Shown one piece after another: positions 26,210 to 34,223 of a stretch of DNA of 64,000 nt. The notes beneath the pieces were generated by a model, which worked only from the letters and a program-made list of their open reading frames with translations, was not told the DNA's origin and made no database searches. How positions within the stretch are numbered: the stretch's first letter is position 1; every line of letters starts with the position of its first letter. The position numbers were made by a program, and so were the translations under genes. Source of the stretch: Dyella dinghuensis (lineage in GTDB: Bacteria; Pseudomonadota; Gammaproteobacteria; Xanthomonadales; Rhodanobacteraceae); the NCBI RefSeq assembly GCF_003977615.1, contig NZ_RYZR01000005.1, forward strand, positions 558,001 to 622,000, given 5' to 3'.

Positions 26210-26755
26210 ATGCGCACCTCACGAATCACGCTGATCACTCTAGCGCTTGTGACAATGCCACTACTGGGCTGCAGTACGAATGCGCCGATGCCGCACGTCG
26301 CCCAGGTCGATCTGCCGCGCTATATGGGCGCTTGGTATGTGATCGCGACGATCCCAAGCTTTCCGGAACGTCATGCTTATAACGCCGTGGAATCGTATGC
26401 CATGCGTCCGGACGGAAAGATCCAGACGACCTTTCGTTATCGCAACGGCAGTTTCGGGGCTCCGGTAAAAACCATGCATCCCGTCGGCACGGTGCAGCCC
26501 GGCACCGGTCAGGCTGTCTGGGGCGAGCAATTCGTCTGGCCGATCCAGGCGGAATATGTCATCGCCTACCTGGACAGCAGCTATCGGACGGTGATTGTCG
26601 GGCGCAGCAAGCGCGATTACGTGTGGATCATGGCGCGCTCGCCCACACTTGCGCCGCAAGAGTACGCGCAACTGGTCCAGAAAGTAGCCTCGCTTGGCTA
26701 CGACACGAGCAAACTGCGGGAGGTGCCACAGCAATGGCCCGAGCCGACGCCTTAG
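26210..26755 (+). CDS. Bacterial lipocalin, outer-membrane lipoprotein Blc type
   Basis: 181 aa. A lipoprotein signal peptide ends in the lipobox LLGC (Cys at about 21). The lipocalin signature YMGAWYVIATIPSFPERH follows at about 38-55, and WIMARSPTLAPQEYAQLV near the C-terminus matches Blc. Blc-type lipocalins bind fatty acids or lysophospholipids at the outer membrane and are induced by envelope stress. Its place at the end of the lipid-modification operon fits transport or repair of damaged acyl chains. A gap of 131 bases separates it from the sigma-factor gene. Confidence 0.93.
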   Translation: MRTSRITLITLALVTMPLLGCSTNAPMPHVAQVDLPRYMGAWYVIATIPSFPERHAYNAVESYAMRPDGKIQTTFRYRNGSFGAPVKTMHPVGTVQPGTGQAVWGEQFVWPIQAEYVIAYLDSSYRTVIVGRSKRDYVWIMARSPTLAPQEYAQLVQKVASLGYDTSKLREVPQQWPEPTP

Positions 26756-26886
26756 CTTTGACATTCCGTCAACGATCTCAGCACGTACAGTGGCTCCGCC
26801 TGGGTGTCACTTCGTGTTATAGATCGCTCGCCTCCGCTGCACGCCCTGCTTTCGCAAGCCTTCCCACTCTTCAGGACCGCCTGCCT

Positions 26887-27444
26887 ATGAGCGTTACCCG
26901 TGCCGATCAGGAAAATCTCGAGCGCCTGCTGCAACGCACAGGCCAGAGTGATCGTGATGCGTTCGCCGAACTTTATCGTCGGACTTCCCCGCGCCTCTTC
27001 GGTGTCTGTGCACGCATGCTTTCCGACCGGCGGGAGGCTGAAGAGGTTTTGCAGGAAGCGTATGTGACCGTCTGGCAGCGCGGCAGCAGTTTCGATCCCG
27101 CACGCGCGGGCGCCATGACGTGGCTGATTGCACTGGTGCGTAACAAGGCCATCGACCGTCTTCGTCAGCATCAGAACGCGACGCTCGATCATGACTTTGC
27201 GATCGACAGTGTCGCCGATGACGATCCGACGCCTGCATCGAAAGCGGAAAGCACGCAGGAGTATCGCCGGCTGGAGGAGTGCCTGAAGCAGCTGGACGCG
27301 CAGCAGCGCCGCTCCATACGCGAGGCCTTTTTCAGCGGCAACACGTATAACGAATTGGCGGAACGCGCCAAGGTTCCACTCGGCACCATGAAGAGCTGGA
27401 TTCGTCGTGGATTGCTGCAACTTCGCGCGTGTCTTGAAACATGA
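26887..27444 (+). CDS. ECF RNA polymerase sigma factor, SigK-like
   Basis: 185 aa from ATG 26887; the reading frame is open further upstream but that part is unlike the family. Region 2 (about 25-90) includes RREAEEVLQEAYVTVWQRG and MTWLIALVRNKAIDRLR. Region 4 (about 125-180) includes QQRRSIREAFFSG and the helix PLGTMKSWIRRGLLQLR. The factor recruits RNA polymerase to stress promoters; the shared motif TGCATCC-N16-CGTAT at 18479 and 19354 is a good candidate target. Its stop overlaps the start of the membrane anti-sigma gene by four bases, the usual pairing for this class (SigK-RskA). Confidence 0.93.
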   Translation: MSVTRADQENLERLLQRTGQSDRDAFAELYRRTSPRLFGVCARMLSDRREAEEVLQEAYVTVWQRGSSFDPARAGAMTWLIALVRNKAIDRLRQHQNATLDHDFAIDSVADDDPTPASKAESTQEYRRLEECLKQLDAQQRRSIREAFFSGNTYNELAERAKVPLGTMKSWIRRGLLQLRACLET

Positions 27445-28277
27445 ATACGCCCTTTGAAGACGATCGCAACAATCTCCGGTACGCCGAATATGTGCTCGGC
27501 GTTCTCGATGCAGATACTCGCGCCGCGGTTGCGCGCGAGGTCATCGAAAACGACGAGGCCGCGACTGCGGTGGCTCGCTGGCAACGACATTTGATGCCGC
27601 TGGCTCAGACACTTCCCGAAGTGACACCACCGGCATATGTGTGGGCTCGTATCCTTCAAGCTTTGCATTTGGACAACCCACGCGAAGCGACACCTGCACC
27701 ACGCCGCTCCTTGCTCGAAAACCTTCGCTTGTGGCAGTGGATCGGCATGGGTGCGTCCGTCGTTGCCGTCGCATGCATCGTCGTCATGCTGAGAACCGTG
27801 ACGCCCACCGTGCATGAAGCACCCGCCGTGACGTTGATGGTGTCGAGCATCAAGCAAACCAATGGCGTCGCGGGATGGACCGCCACGATGGATCTATCGC
27901 GCAAGGAAATGATCGTTGTGCCGGCGACACCCGTCGCCTATGCGAAAGATCGCAGCACGCAATTGTGGCTGATTCCCGCCGGTGGAAAGCCTATTTCCGT
28001 GGGCGTTTTCACTCCGGATGCGACGAATGTCTTGCCATTGAATTCAACGCTGCTGGCACAACTGGGGCCCACCGCATCGTTGGCCGTGTCGGTTGAACCG
28101 TTGGGTGGTTCGCCAACCGGACAACCGACAGGTCCTGTCGTCGCACAGGGTTCTATTGGTGCAGCGCCGACTCCTCAATCAGGCGGGAAAATAGCAATGA
28201 TTGAGTGGAGATCGGCCAGACAACGCGCTGAAGCGAGCCATATCTCCTCACATGCGGAAGGGACGCTCCTGAGCTGA
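27441..28277 (+). CDS. RskA-like membrane anti-sigma factor
   Basis: 278 aa. A cytoplasmic N-terminal sigma-binding part (about 1-90) includes YAEYVLGVLDADTR, a single transmembrane helix lies at about 98-117, and the periplasmic RskA domain (about 120-235) includes TQLWLIPAGGKPISVGVF and the closing LAVSVEPLGGSP. Family members hold the sigma factor at the membrane until a signal triggers proteolysis or release. Beyond the usual RskA end there are about 45 extra residues, Gly/Pro-rich then basic (GKIAMIEWRSARQRAEASH), which looks like a C-terminal extension. It is coupled to the sigma gene upstream. Confidence 0.9.
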   Translation: MNTPFEDDRNNLRYAEYVLGVLDADTRAAVAREVIENDEAATAVARWQRHLMPLAQTLPEVTPPAYVWARILQALHLDNPREATPAPRRSLLENLRLWQWIGMGASVVAVACIVVMLRTVTPTVHEAPAVTLMVSSIKQTNGVAGWTATMDLSRKEMIVVPATPVAYAKDRSTQLWLIPAGGKPISVGVFTPDATNVLPLNSTLLAQLGPTASLAVSVEPLGGSPTGQPTGPVVAQGSIGAAPTPQSGGKIAMIEWRSARQRAEASHISSHAEGTLLS

Positions 28278-28477
28278 ACTCGGTAAGTTAAGCGCGAGTG
28301 ATCGTTATCGCAGAGTCTCGATTGTTGCGTAGCGCCATTCGCGATGTTTACTTGATTGAAGCGCACACATTTCGACTTGCACGGCGCGTGGTGTAGAGTG
28401 CGAACTGCCCCGTTCAGCAGGTCCGCTCCCGGTCATTCCGGTGTCTTCGTTCCAGTGCTAATTCAATGGAGGGCAGC

Positions 28478-28795
28478 ATGCGTCGCTTCGCAACCGTTAT
28501 CCTCACTGCGTTTTGTATCAGTGCATTACCCATGCCATCGATCGCCCAGACTGGCGTCACGCAAATAGCCAGGAACGTACGGGAGATCGACAAGAATTTT
28601 GACGTTGCTGACAAGAATCACGACGGCAAGCTCACTCGGGAAGAAGCGCAATCGGGATCTACCCCGATGATCGCCAACCATTTCGATGCCATCGACGCGG
28701 ACCATAAGGGTTATGTGACCAAGTCCGACGTTCACGCATTCATTCAACGCAACCTGACGCGTGGTCACGCAGCTGCCGCCAGCTCATCACCTTGA
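28478..28795 (+). CDS. Small secreted EF-hand protein
   Basis: 105 aa from ATG 28478, after GGAGGG. The signal peptide (about 1-24) ends PSIAQ. Two EF-hand-like loops follow: DKNHDGKLTREE (about 45-56, a good calcium loop) and DADHKGYVTKSD (about 74-85, with Lys at a position usually Asp or Asn, so weaker). It probably binds calcium in the periplasm or outside the cell. Small EF-hand proteins of this type are common in xanthomonads and have no assigned role. It stands alone, 200 bases after the anti-sigma gene and before a bidirectional terminator. Confidence 0.85.
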   Translation: MRRFATVILTAFCISALPMPSIAQTGVTQIARNVREIDKNFDVADKNHDGKLTREEAQSGSTPMIANHFDAIDADHKGYVTKSDVHAFIQRNLTRGHAAAASSSP

Positions 28796-28843
28796 GCTTT
28801 CGTCAACGGCGGAGATTTCCAATGCGTGCTCGTTGAGCATAAA

Positions 28844-28870
28844 AAAGGACCGGCAAAATGCCGGCCCTTT
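28844..28870. terminator. Bidirectional terminator between the EF-hand gene and dcp
   Basis: AAAGGACCGGCA (28844-28855) and TGCCGGCCCTTT (28859-28870) form a 12-bp stem with one mismatch on the plus strand (a G-U pair on the minus strand). It is flanked by A6 on the left and T6 on the right, so it can end transcripts coming from both convergent genes. Confidence 0.85.
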
Positions 28871-28895
28871 TTTCGTTACTTAGCGCTGGAAAAAC

Positions 28896-31103
28896 TTACT
28901 TCGTCTGATCCTGCTTCAAACCGCGATCGATCAACATCGGCTCGATGCTTGGATCCTGGCCGCGCCAGTCCTTGTAGAGCTTGGACAGTTCGACGGTGTT
29001 GCCGCGTGAAAGAATCTGGGCGCGGAAGCGATCGCCGTTGTCGCGCGTCAGGCCGCCGTGTTGCTTGAAGCCTTCGAAGGCATCGTCAGCCAGCATCTGC
29101 GTCCACAGGTAGGCGTAGTAACCGGCCGAGTAGCCATTGCTCCAGATGTGCAGAAAGTAACTGGAGCGGTAGCGCGGCGGCACGTAGGAAAGATCGACGC
29201 CGTCTTTCTTCAGTGCAGCGGTTTCGAACGCGTCGGCATCCTGCTTGGGCTGATCGGCGGTGATCATGTGCCAGTTCATGTCGAGCAACGCAGCAGCGAC
29301 AAGCTCGGTCATGTCGTAGCCCTTGTTGAACAGGCCGGCCTTCTTCATCTTATCGACGAGCGGCTGCGGCATCGGCGAGTTGTCTTTGTAGTTCTTCGCG
29401 TAGTTGGCGAACACCTTCGGGTCGGTCGCCCAGTGTTCGTTGAACTGCGACGGGAACTCGACGAAGTCGCGTGCGGTTTGCGTGCCGGAGAGCGTCGGGT
29501 ACTGCTCATCGGCAAACAGGCCGTGCAGGCCGTGGCCGAATTCGTGGAACATGGTGATCACGTCATCCATCGACAACAGCGCGGGCTGACCGTCGGCGGG
29601 CTTGGTGAAATTGGCCACGTTGTAGATGACCGGCTTGGTGCCGAGCAGCTTGGACTGGCCAACGAAGTTGTCCATCCACGCGCCACCGTTCTTGGTGTCG
29701 CGCTTGAAGTAGTCGCAGTAGAACAGGGCCAGCGACTTGCCGTCCTTGTCGAACACTTCGAACACGCGCACATCGGGGTTGTAGACCGGGATGTCCTTGC
29801 GTTCCTTGAAGGTCAGGCCGTAGAGCTGGTTGGCGGCGTAGAACACGCCGTTCTGCAGCACGTTGTTGAGTTCGAAGTACGGCTTGATCTGCGAATCGTC
29901 GAGATCGTATTTCGCCTTGCGAACTTCTTCGGCGTAGTGCTCCCAATCCCACGGTTCAAGCTTGAAGGTGGGCTGGTGCAGCGCAGCCTGATCCTTGTCG
30001 ATCTGCTTCTGGATATCGGCAGCTTCGACCTTGGCCCGTGCGACCGCTGCGGGTGCCAGCTTGGCCATGAAGTTCATGACGTTGTCGGGCGTTTCCGCCA
30101 TCTGATCTTCCAGCGTCCACGCGGCGTAATTCGGGAAGCCGAGGAGCTGGGCTTTCTGCGCGCGCAGCTGGGCGAGACGCTCGATGATGTCGCGCGTGTC
30201 GTTGGCATTGCCTTTTTCGGCGCGATTCCACGACGCTTCAAACAGCGCCTGACGCGTCGGGCGGTCGGTCAGATCCTGCAGCAGCGGCTGCTGCGTGGTG
30301 TTCTGCAGCGTCAGCACCCACTTGCCATCGAGCTTGCGATCTTTCGCGGCTTGCGCGGCTGCATTGATGTCTTCGTCGGAAAGACCGGCGAGTTTGCTCT
30401 TGTCGTCGACAACCAGCGCACCATCTTTTGCAGCGGCGAGCAGCTTGTTGTTGTACTGCGCTTGAAGCGTGGACTCTTCCTTGTTCAAGTCTTTCAGCTT
30501 GGCCTTGTCGGCGTCGGAAAGCTTGGCACCGCCCATGACGAAGTTGCGATGCACGACTTCGATCAGGCGCATCGATTCCGGATCGAGCTTGAGCGAATCG
30601 CGCTGGTCGTACACAGCCTGGATGCGCTGGAACAGTTTGTCGTTCAGCGTGATGGCGTCTTGATGCGCGGCGAGTTTCGGCGCTTCGTCTTCCTGCACTT
30701 TCTGCAGGGCGTCGTCGGTGTTGGCAGCGGTGACGCCGTTGAACACCATCATCACGCGGTTGAGCAGTTCGCCGGACTTCTCGAGTGCGACATAGGTGTT
30801 GTCGAATGTCGGCGCATCGGGGTTGTTGGCGATCTTGTCCACTTCCGCCATCTGCTGCTTCATGCCTTCTTCGATGGCAGGCTGATAGTCGGTGTCTTTG
30901 ATCTTGTCGAACGGCGGCGCCTGATACGGCAGCGTGCTGGCCGTGAAGAACGGATTGCTCGCCTGGGCCTGGGCCGAAGCTGTCGTGGAGCTGGCGGCCG
31001 GTGTGCTGGCGGACGATGCGGGCGCGGCGCCGTTGTTGGGGGCCTGTGAGCAGGCGGCAAGACTGATCGACATGGCGATTACGATAGAACGAAGACGAGG
31101 CAT
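28896..31103 (-). CDS. dcp: M3-family peptidyl-dipeptidase, lipoprotein (Dcp-like)
   Basis: 735 aa. A lipoprotein signal with SLAAC lipobox (Cys at about 18) is followed by an Ala/Ser/Thr-rich linker (about 20-50) and the M3 metallopeptidase body. The zinc site is HEFGHGLHG with HEFGH at 520-524 and the third ligand in the downstream helix containing ARDFVEFPSQFNEHW. Dcp cuts dipeptides from the C-terminus of short peptides. Being a lipoprotein it should act in the periplasm or at the outer membrane, unlike cytoplasmic oligopeptidase A. It is convergent with the EF-hand gene and shares a terminator with it; hpnB lies upstream on the same strand 118 bases away. Confidence 0.93.
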   Translation of the reverse strand: MPRLRSIVIAMSISLAACSQAPNNGAAPASSASTPAASSTTASAQAQASNPFFTASTLPYQAPPFDKIKDTDYQPAIEEGMKQQMAEVDKIANNPDAPTFDNTYVALEKSGELLNRVMMVFNGVTAANTDDALQKVQEDEAPKLAAHQDAITLNDKLFQRIQAVYDQRDSLKLDPESMRLIEVVHRNFVMGGAKLSDADKAKLKDLNKEESTLQAQYNNKLLAAAKDGALVVDDKSKLAGLSDEDINAAAQAAKDRKLDGKWVLTLQNTTQQPLLQDLTDRPTRQALFEASWNRAEKGNANDTRDIIERLAQLRAQKAQLLGFPNYAAWTLEDQMAETPDNVMNFMAKLAPAAVARAKVEAADIQKQIDKDQAALHQPTFKLEPWDWEHYAEEVRKAKYDLDDSQIKPYFELNNVLQNGVFYAANQLYGLTFKERKDIPVYNPDVRVFEVFDKDGKSLALFYCDYFKRDTKNGGAWMDNFVGQSKLLGTKPVIYNVANFTKPADGQPALLSMDDVITMFHEFGHGLHGLFADEQYPTLSGTQTARDFVEFPSQFNEHWATDPKVFANYAKNYKDNSPMPQPLVDKMKKAGLFNKGYDMTELVAAALLDMNWHMITADQPKQDADAFETAALKKDGVDLSYVPPRYRSSYFLHIWSNGYSAGYYAYLWTQMLADDAFEGFKQHGGLTRDNGDRFRAQILSRGNTVELSKLYKDWRGQDPSIEPMLIDRGLKQDQTK

Positions 31104-31221
31104 GAAGGCTCCCCAGGGTGTCGGGCCCGCCAGGCGGGGCGTTAACAGTTAAGTCCCCGACTGTAACCAGAGCGCCCCGATCTTCCAAGCCTGCCTGTAG
31201 GCAGGGGCAGATTCGCCCCCG

Positions 31222-32331
31222 TTAGGTGCTGTAGGTGCGGTCCTTCCAGCGGGAGCGGACGCCCCGCCAGTAGCGGATGGCCGAGCTCCAGGTCATTCCG
31301 ATGTACAGGAGCGCACTCAGCGGCAGCAGGAGTGCCCAGGTCAGCCGCATCTGGTAATAGCGGAGCATGGGCAGATAGCTGAGCATCATCGCGATGAGGG
31401 CCACGAGGCCTAGACGCCAGCTTTGTGCCGATCCAAGCAGGATGAAGGGCACGCCGTAGGCGAAGATGAAAAGGATAGTCACGATCAGCAGCATGGCCGT
31501 GGAATAGCCAAGCTGCGTGAAGGCCGAACGCGCCACCATGTCGTGGATGGAGCGCAGGTCGCCATAGGGGCGCAGACTCACCACGCTACGGCTCAAACCC
31601 AGCCATGTGCGATAGCCAGCGTTTTTGACTTGCCGTGCCAGTGTGCAATCGTCGATCAATGCATTGCGCAAACTCGCAAAGGCACCAGCACGTTGAAGTG
31701 CTTCGGTGTCGACAAGAATGCAACCGCCCGCCGCGGCTGCCACGTGGCGAAAGCTGGAGTTGGAAAGCGCGAACGGATAGATCAGCTTGAAGTAGTAGAC
31801 GAACGCGGGCAGCAACAAGCGATCCCAGAAGCTGGTGCGGCGAAGATCTGCCATCAGCGATACGAACTGGCGATTGTCCTTGCGCTTGTGCGCGAGGAGT
31901 GCCGCAAGCAAACCCGGCTGCAGTTGGATATCGGCATCCAGCAGCAAGGTCATCGGCGTGCGCACGTGCGACTTGCCCTGCTCGAGCGCCCACAACTTGC
32001 CTGCCCAACCTTCCGGCAACGGTTGGCCGCTGACAACACGCGTATTCGGAAAGGATGCAGCGATCTGGGCTGTGGCATCGCTGGATTGATCGTCCACGAC
32101 GATCACCTGCAAGCCATGACCTTGCGATTGCAAACCCGTAAGCGTGAGGCCGATGACATCGGCCTCATTCCGTGCAGGGATTAGTACGGTGATCTCGCTG
32201 AGATCCACCGACCCGGCTTGCGGGTCGGCTTCAATATGCTCGCGGGTGCTCCAGGGTCGCCACGGTGTCAGCAGCAACCCCACCCACATCACTGCCGGTA
32301 TCGACGCGGCAACCCATTCCAGTGTGCCCAT
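31222..32331 (-). CDS. hpnB: Hopene-associated glycosyltransferase HpnB
   Basis: 369 aa. An N-terminal membrane helix is followed by a GT2 domain (about 45-260) with VLIPARNEADVIG, VVDDQSSDATAQIA, the metal-binding DAD in LLLDADIQL, and IDDCTLARQVK for the acceptor site. Three or four C-terminal helices (about 275-350) complete it, which is the HpnB layout. HpnB is thought to work on hopanoid side-chain sugars, but its exact donor and acceptor are not settled. It lies 18 bases after hpnH, in one transcription unit with the mevalonate genes further upstream. Confidence 0.9.
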   Translation of the reverse strand: MGTLEWVAASIPAVMWVGLLLTPWRPWSTREHIEADPQAGSVDLSEITVLIPARNEADVIGLTLTGLQSQGHGLQVIVVDDQSSDATAQIAASFPNTRVVSGQPLPEGWAGKLWALEQGKSHVRTPMTLLLDADIQLQPGLLAALLAHKRKDNRQFVSLMADLRRTSFWDRLLLPAFVYYFKLIYPFALSNSSFRHVAAAAGGCILVDTEALQRAGAFASLRNALIDDCTLARQVKNAGYRTWLGLSRSVVSLRPYGDLRSIHDMVARSAFTQLGYSTAMLLIVTILFIFAYGVPFILLGSAQSWRLGLVALIAMMLSYLPMLRYYQMRLTWALLLPLSALLYIGMTWSSAIRYWRGVRSRWKDRTYST

Positions 32332-32349
32332 CGGTAGCGGCGTTTAACG

Positions 32350-33486
32350 TCAGTGATTGGCTTCGGTCTGCGACGTGCGGCGCTGGATCGAGCTGAGCGG
32401 AATCTTGATCGCGGTGGCGTCGGCACGATCGCCGTACATTACCGGCAGATCAGGCGCCATCGGGCCATCGGTACGCGGACCCAGCATCGACACCTTCAGT
32501 GCCTTCAGCGGGTGAGCGAACATGTCATCCACGGCCGTGCCTTCGAAGCCGCAATGCGCCATGCAGTTATCGCACTTCGGATTGATGCCCACACCGTATT
32601 TTTCCCACTCGGTGTCTTCCATCAATTCTTTGTACGTCTTGGCGTAGCCCTCATCGACCAGCAAGTAGCACGGCTTCTGCCAACCGAAGATGTTGTACGT
32701 CGGGTTGGACCACGGCGTGCACTGGTACGCCTGGTTGCCTGCGATGAAGTCCATGAACATCGCCGACTGGTTGAACGCCCACTTGCGCTTGCGCTCTTTG
32801 CCAATCTTGAAGATGTTGCGGAACAGCTGCTTGCTTTCGCTGCGGCCGAGGAACACGTCCTGACGCGGTGCATGCTGGTAGCTGTAGCCCGGCGACACAG
32901 TGATGCCTTCGACGCCCAGTTCCATCGCGTAGTCGAAGAAGTCGGCGACTTCTTCCGGCGGCTCGCTGTTGAACAGCGTGCAGTTCACGGTGACACGGAA
33001 GCCCTTGGACAGCGCCAGCTTGATCGCGGTGACAGCTTTTTCGAAAACGCCGTCCATGCACACGGACTTGTCGTGCTGCTTTTCCAGGCCATCGAGATGC
33101 ACGGACCAGGTGAAGTACGGCGACGGCTTGTATTCGTCGATGTGCTTGGGCAGCAGGATCGCGTTCGTGCACAGATAGATGAATTTCTTGCGCTCGATGA
33201 GGCCTTCGACGATTTTCGGCAGTTCCTTGTGGATAAGCGGCTCACCACCCGGAATGGAAACGACAGGTGCGTCGCATTCGTCCACCGCTGCCAGCGCCTG
33301 CTCCACGCTCATGCGTTTCTGCAGAATTTCCTTGGGCTGATCGATCTTGCCGCAACCGGCGCACGCCAGATTGCATTGGAACAATGGCTCCAACATCATC
33401 GCCAGCGGATAACGCTTTTGACCGCTCAGCTTCTTGCTGATGATGTAGCGAGCGATCGTCGTTTGTTGAATAAGCGGAATACCCAA
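32350..33486 (-). CDS. hpnH: Adenosyl-hopene transferase HpnH (radical SAM)
   Basis: 378 aa. The radical-SAM cluster motif is CNLACAGC with C38, C42 and C45, and the SAM-binding SIPGGEP follows at about 97-103. The C-terminal region has a Cys set CDNCMAHCGFEGTAVDD, typical of HpnH, which may hold a further cluster. HpnH joins a 5'-deoxyadenosyl radical to diploptene (hopene), giving adenosylhopane, the first step of extended hopanoid side chains. The product is the substrate of HpnG, encoded at 49562. It lies between idi and hpnB on the minus strand. Confidence 0.96.
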   Translation of the reverse strand: MGIPLIQQTTIARYIISKKLSGQKRYPLAMMLEPLFQCNLACAGCGKIDQPKEILQKRMSVEQALAAVDECDAPVVSIPGGEPLIHKELPKIVEGLIERKKFIYLCTNAILLPKHIDEYKPSPYFTWSVHLDGLEKQHDKSVCMDGVFEKAVTAIKLALSKGFRVTVNCTLFNSEPPEEVADFFDYAMELGVEGITVSPGYSYQHAPRQDVFLGRSESKQLFRNIFKIGKERKRKWAFNQSAMFMDFIAGNQAYQCTPWSNPTYNIFGWQKPCYLLVDEGYAKTYKELMEDTEWEKYGVGINPKCDNCMAHCGFEGTAVDDMFAHPLKALKVSMLGPRTDGPMAPDLPVMYGDRADATAIKIPLSSIQRRTSQTEANH

Positions 33487-33620
33487 AGGATTCTCCAGTA
33501 CGTCAGTGCCATCGATGCCAGCAAACCTAGGGTTTGGGGACGCTTGCGCATCAAACGGCGGTAAGTCTTACATAACCACAGTATAAAGCAGCTTCGAAAG
33601 GGCCGTTATTCCCCGCCAGC

Positions 33621-34223
33621 CTAACCTGCGGACCTGGGGGCAAACACGTGCGCATGGTCACGGCGGATGCGCTCCCATTCCATCTTGAACCAGGGCGTGA
33701 ACGTGCCAGGATTGGCCGCCATCTCCGCGTCGAGCGCATCGGGGGCGATATACCGCAGGCCTGAGATTTCGTTCACGTTCACGGTCGGCGCATCGTCGCT
33801 GCGACCGGCGTAGACCCAGCACAATTCGTGTTCGGCACCATCGGCGTCGAACTGCGCCTGGTATTCGAACTTGAACAGATAGTCGAGTCCGCACTGCAGC
33901 CCAAGTTCTTCGCTCAGACGGCGATGAATGGCGTTGTCGATCGTCTCGCCGCGACGCGGATGACTGCAGCAGGTGTTGGACCAGAAGCCCGGCCACAGAC
34001 GCTTGCCGGGCGCACGCTGCTGCATCAGCAGCTCGCCTTTCGCATTGAATACGAAGATCGAGAAGGCGCGATGCAACGTGCCCTTCCCGACATGCGCGGA
34101 CGCCTTGTCGAGAAAGCCGACTTCACGGTCTTCGTGGTCGACCAGGACTAGCGGTTCGTCGTCGAAGGAAACCACTTCGCGCGAATCGCGCCATTCCTGG
34201 TGCTCGCGTTCTTGATTATCCAA
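33621..34223 (-). CDS. idi: Isopentenyl-diphosphate delta-isomerase, type 1
   Basis: 200 aa. The start is TTG at 34223, overlapping the last codons of the HMGR-mevalonate kinase fusion (stop 34216-34218); the upstream in-frame reading is only a shadow of that gene. It has the type 1 Nudix-related fold: the active-site Cys is in FWSNTCCSHPRRGE, the metal-binding His is in TLHRAFSIF, and the catalytic Glu region is AEHELCW. It interconverts IPP and DMAPP, which is essential in organisms using the mevalonate pathway because that pathway delivers only IPP. Its coupling to the mevalonate genes therefore makes biochemical sense. Confidence 0.94.
   Translation of the reverse strand: MDNQEREHQEWRDSREVVSFDDEPLVLVDHEDREVGFLDKASAHVGKGTLHRAFSIFVFNAKGELLMQQRAPGKRLWPGFWSNTCCSHPRRGETIDNAIHRRLSEELGLQCGLDYLFKFEYQAQFDADGAEHELCWVYAGRSDDAPTVNVNEISGLRYIAPDALDAEMAANPGTFTPWFKMEWERIRRDHAHVFAPRSAG

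Noticed and set aside
29058-31049. 663-codon open frame on the plus strand opposite the M3 peptidase
   Set aside because: Antisense shadow of a well-supported gene with HEFGH motif; low-complexity Val/Gly/Arg translation with no family resemblance.
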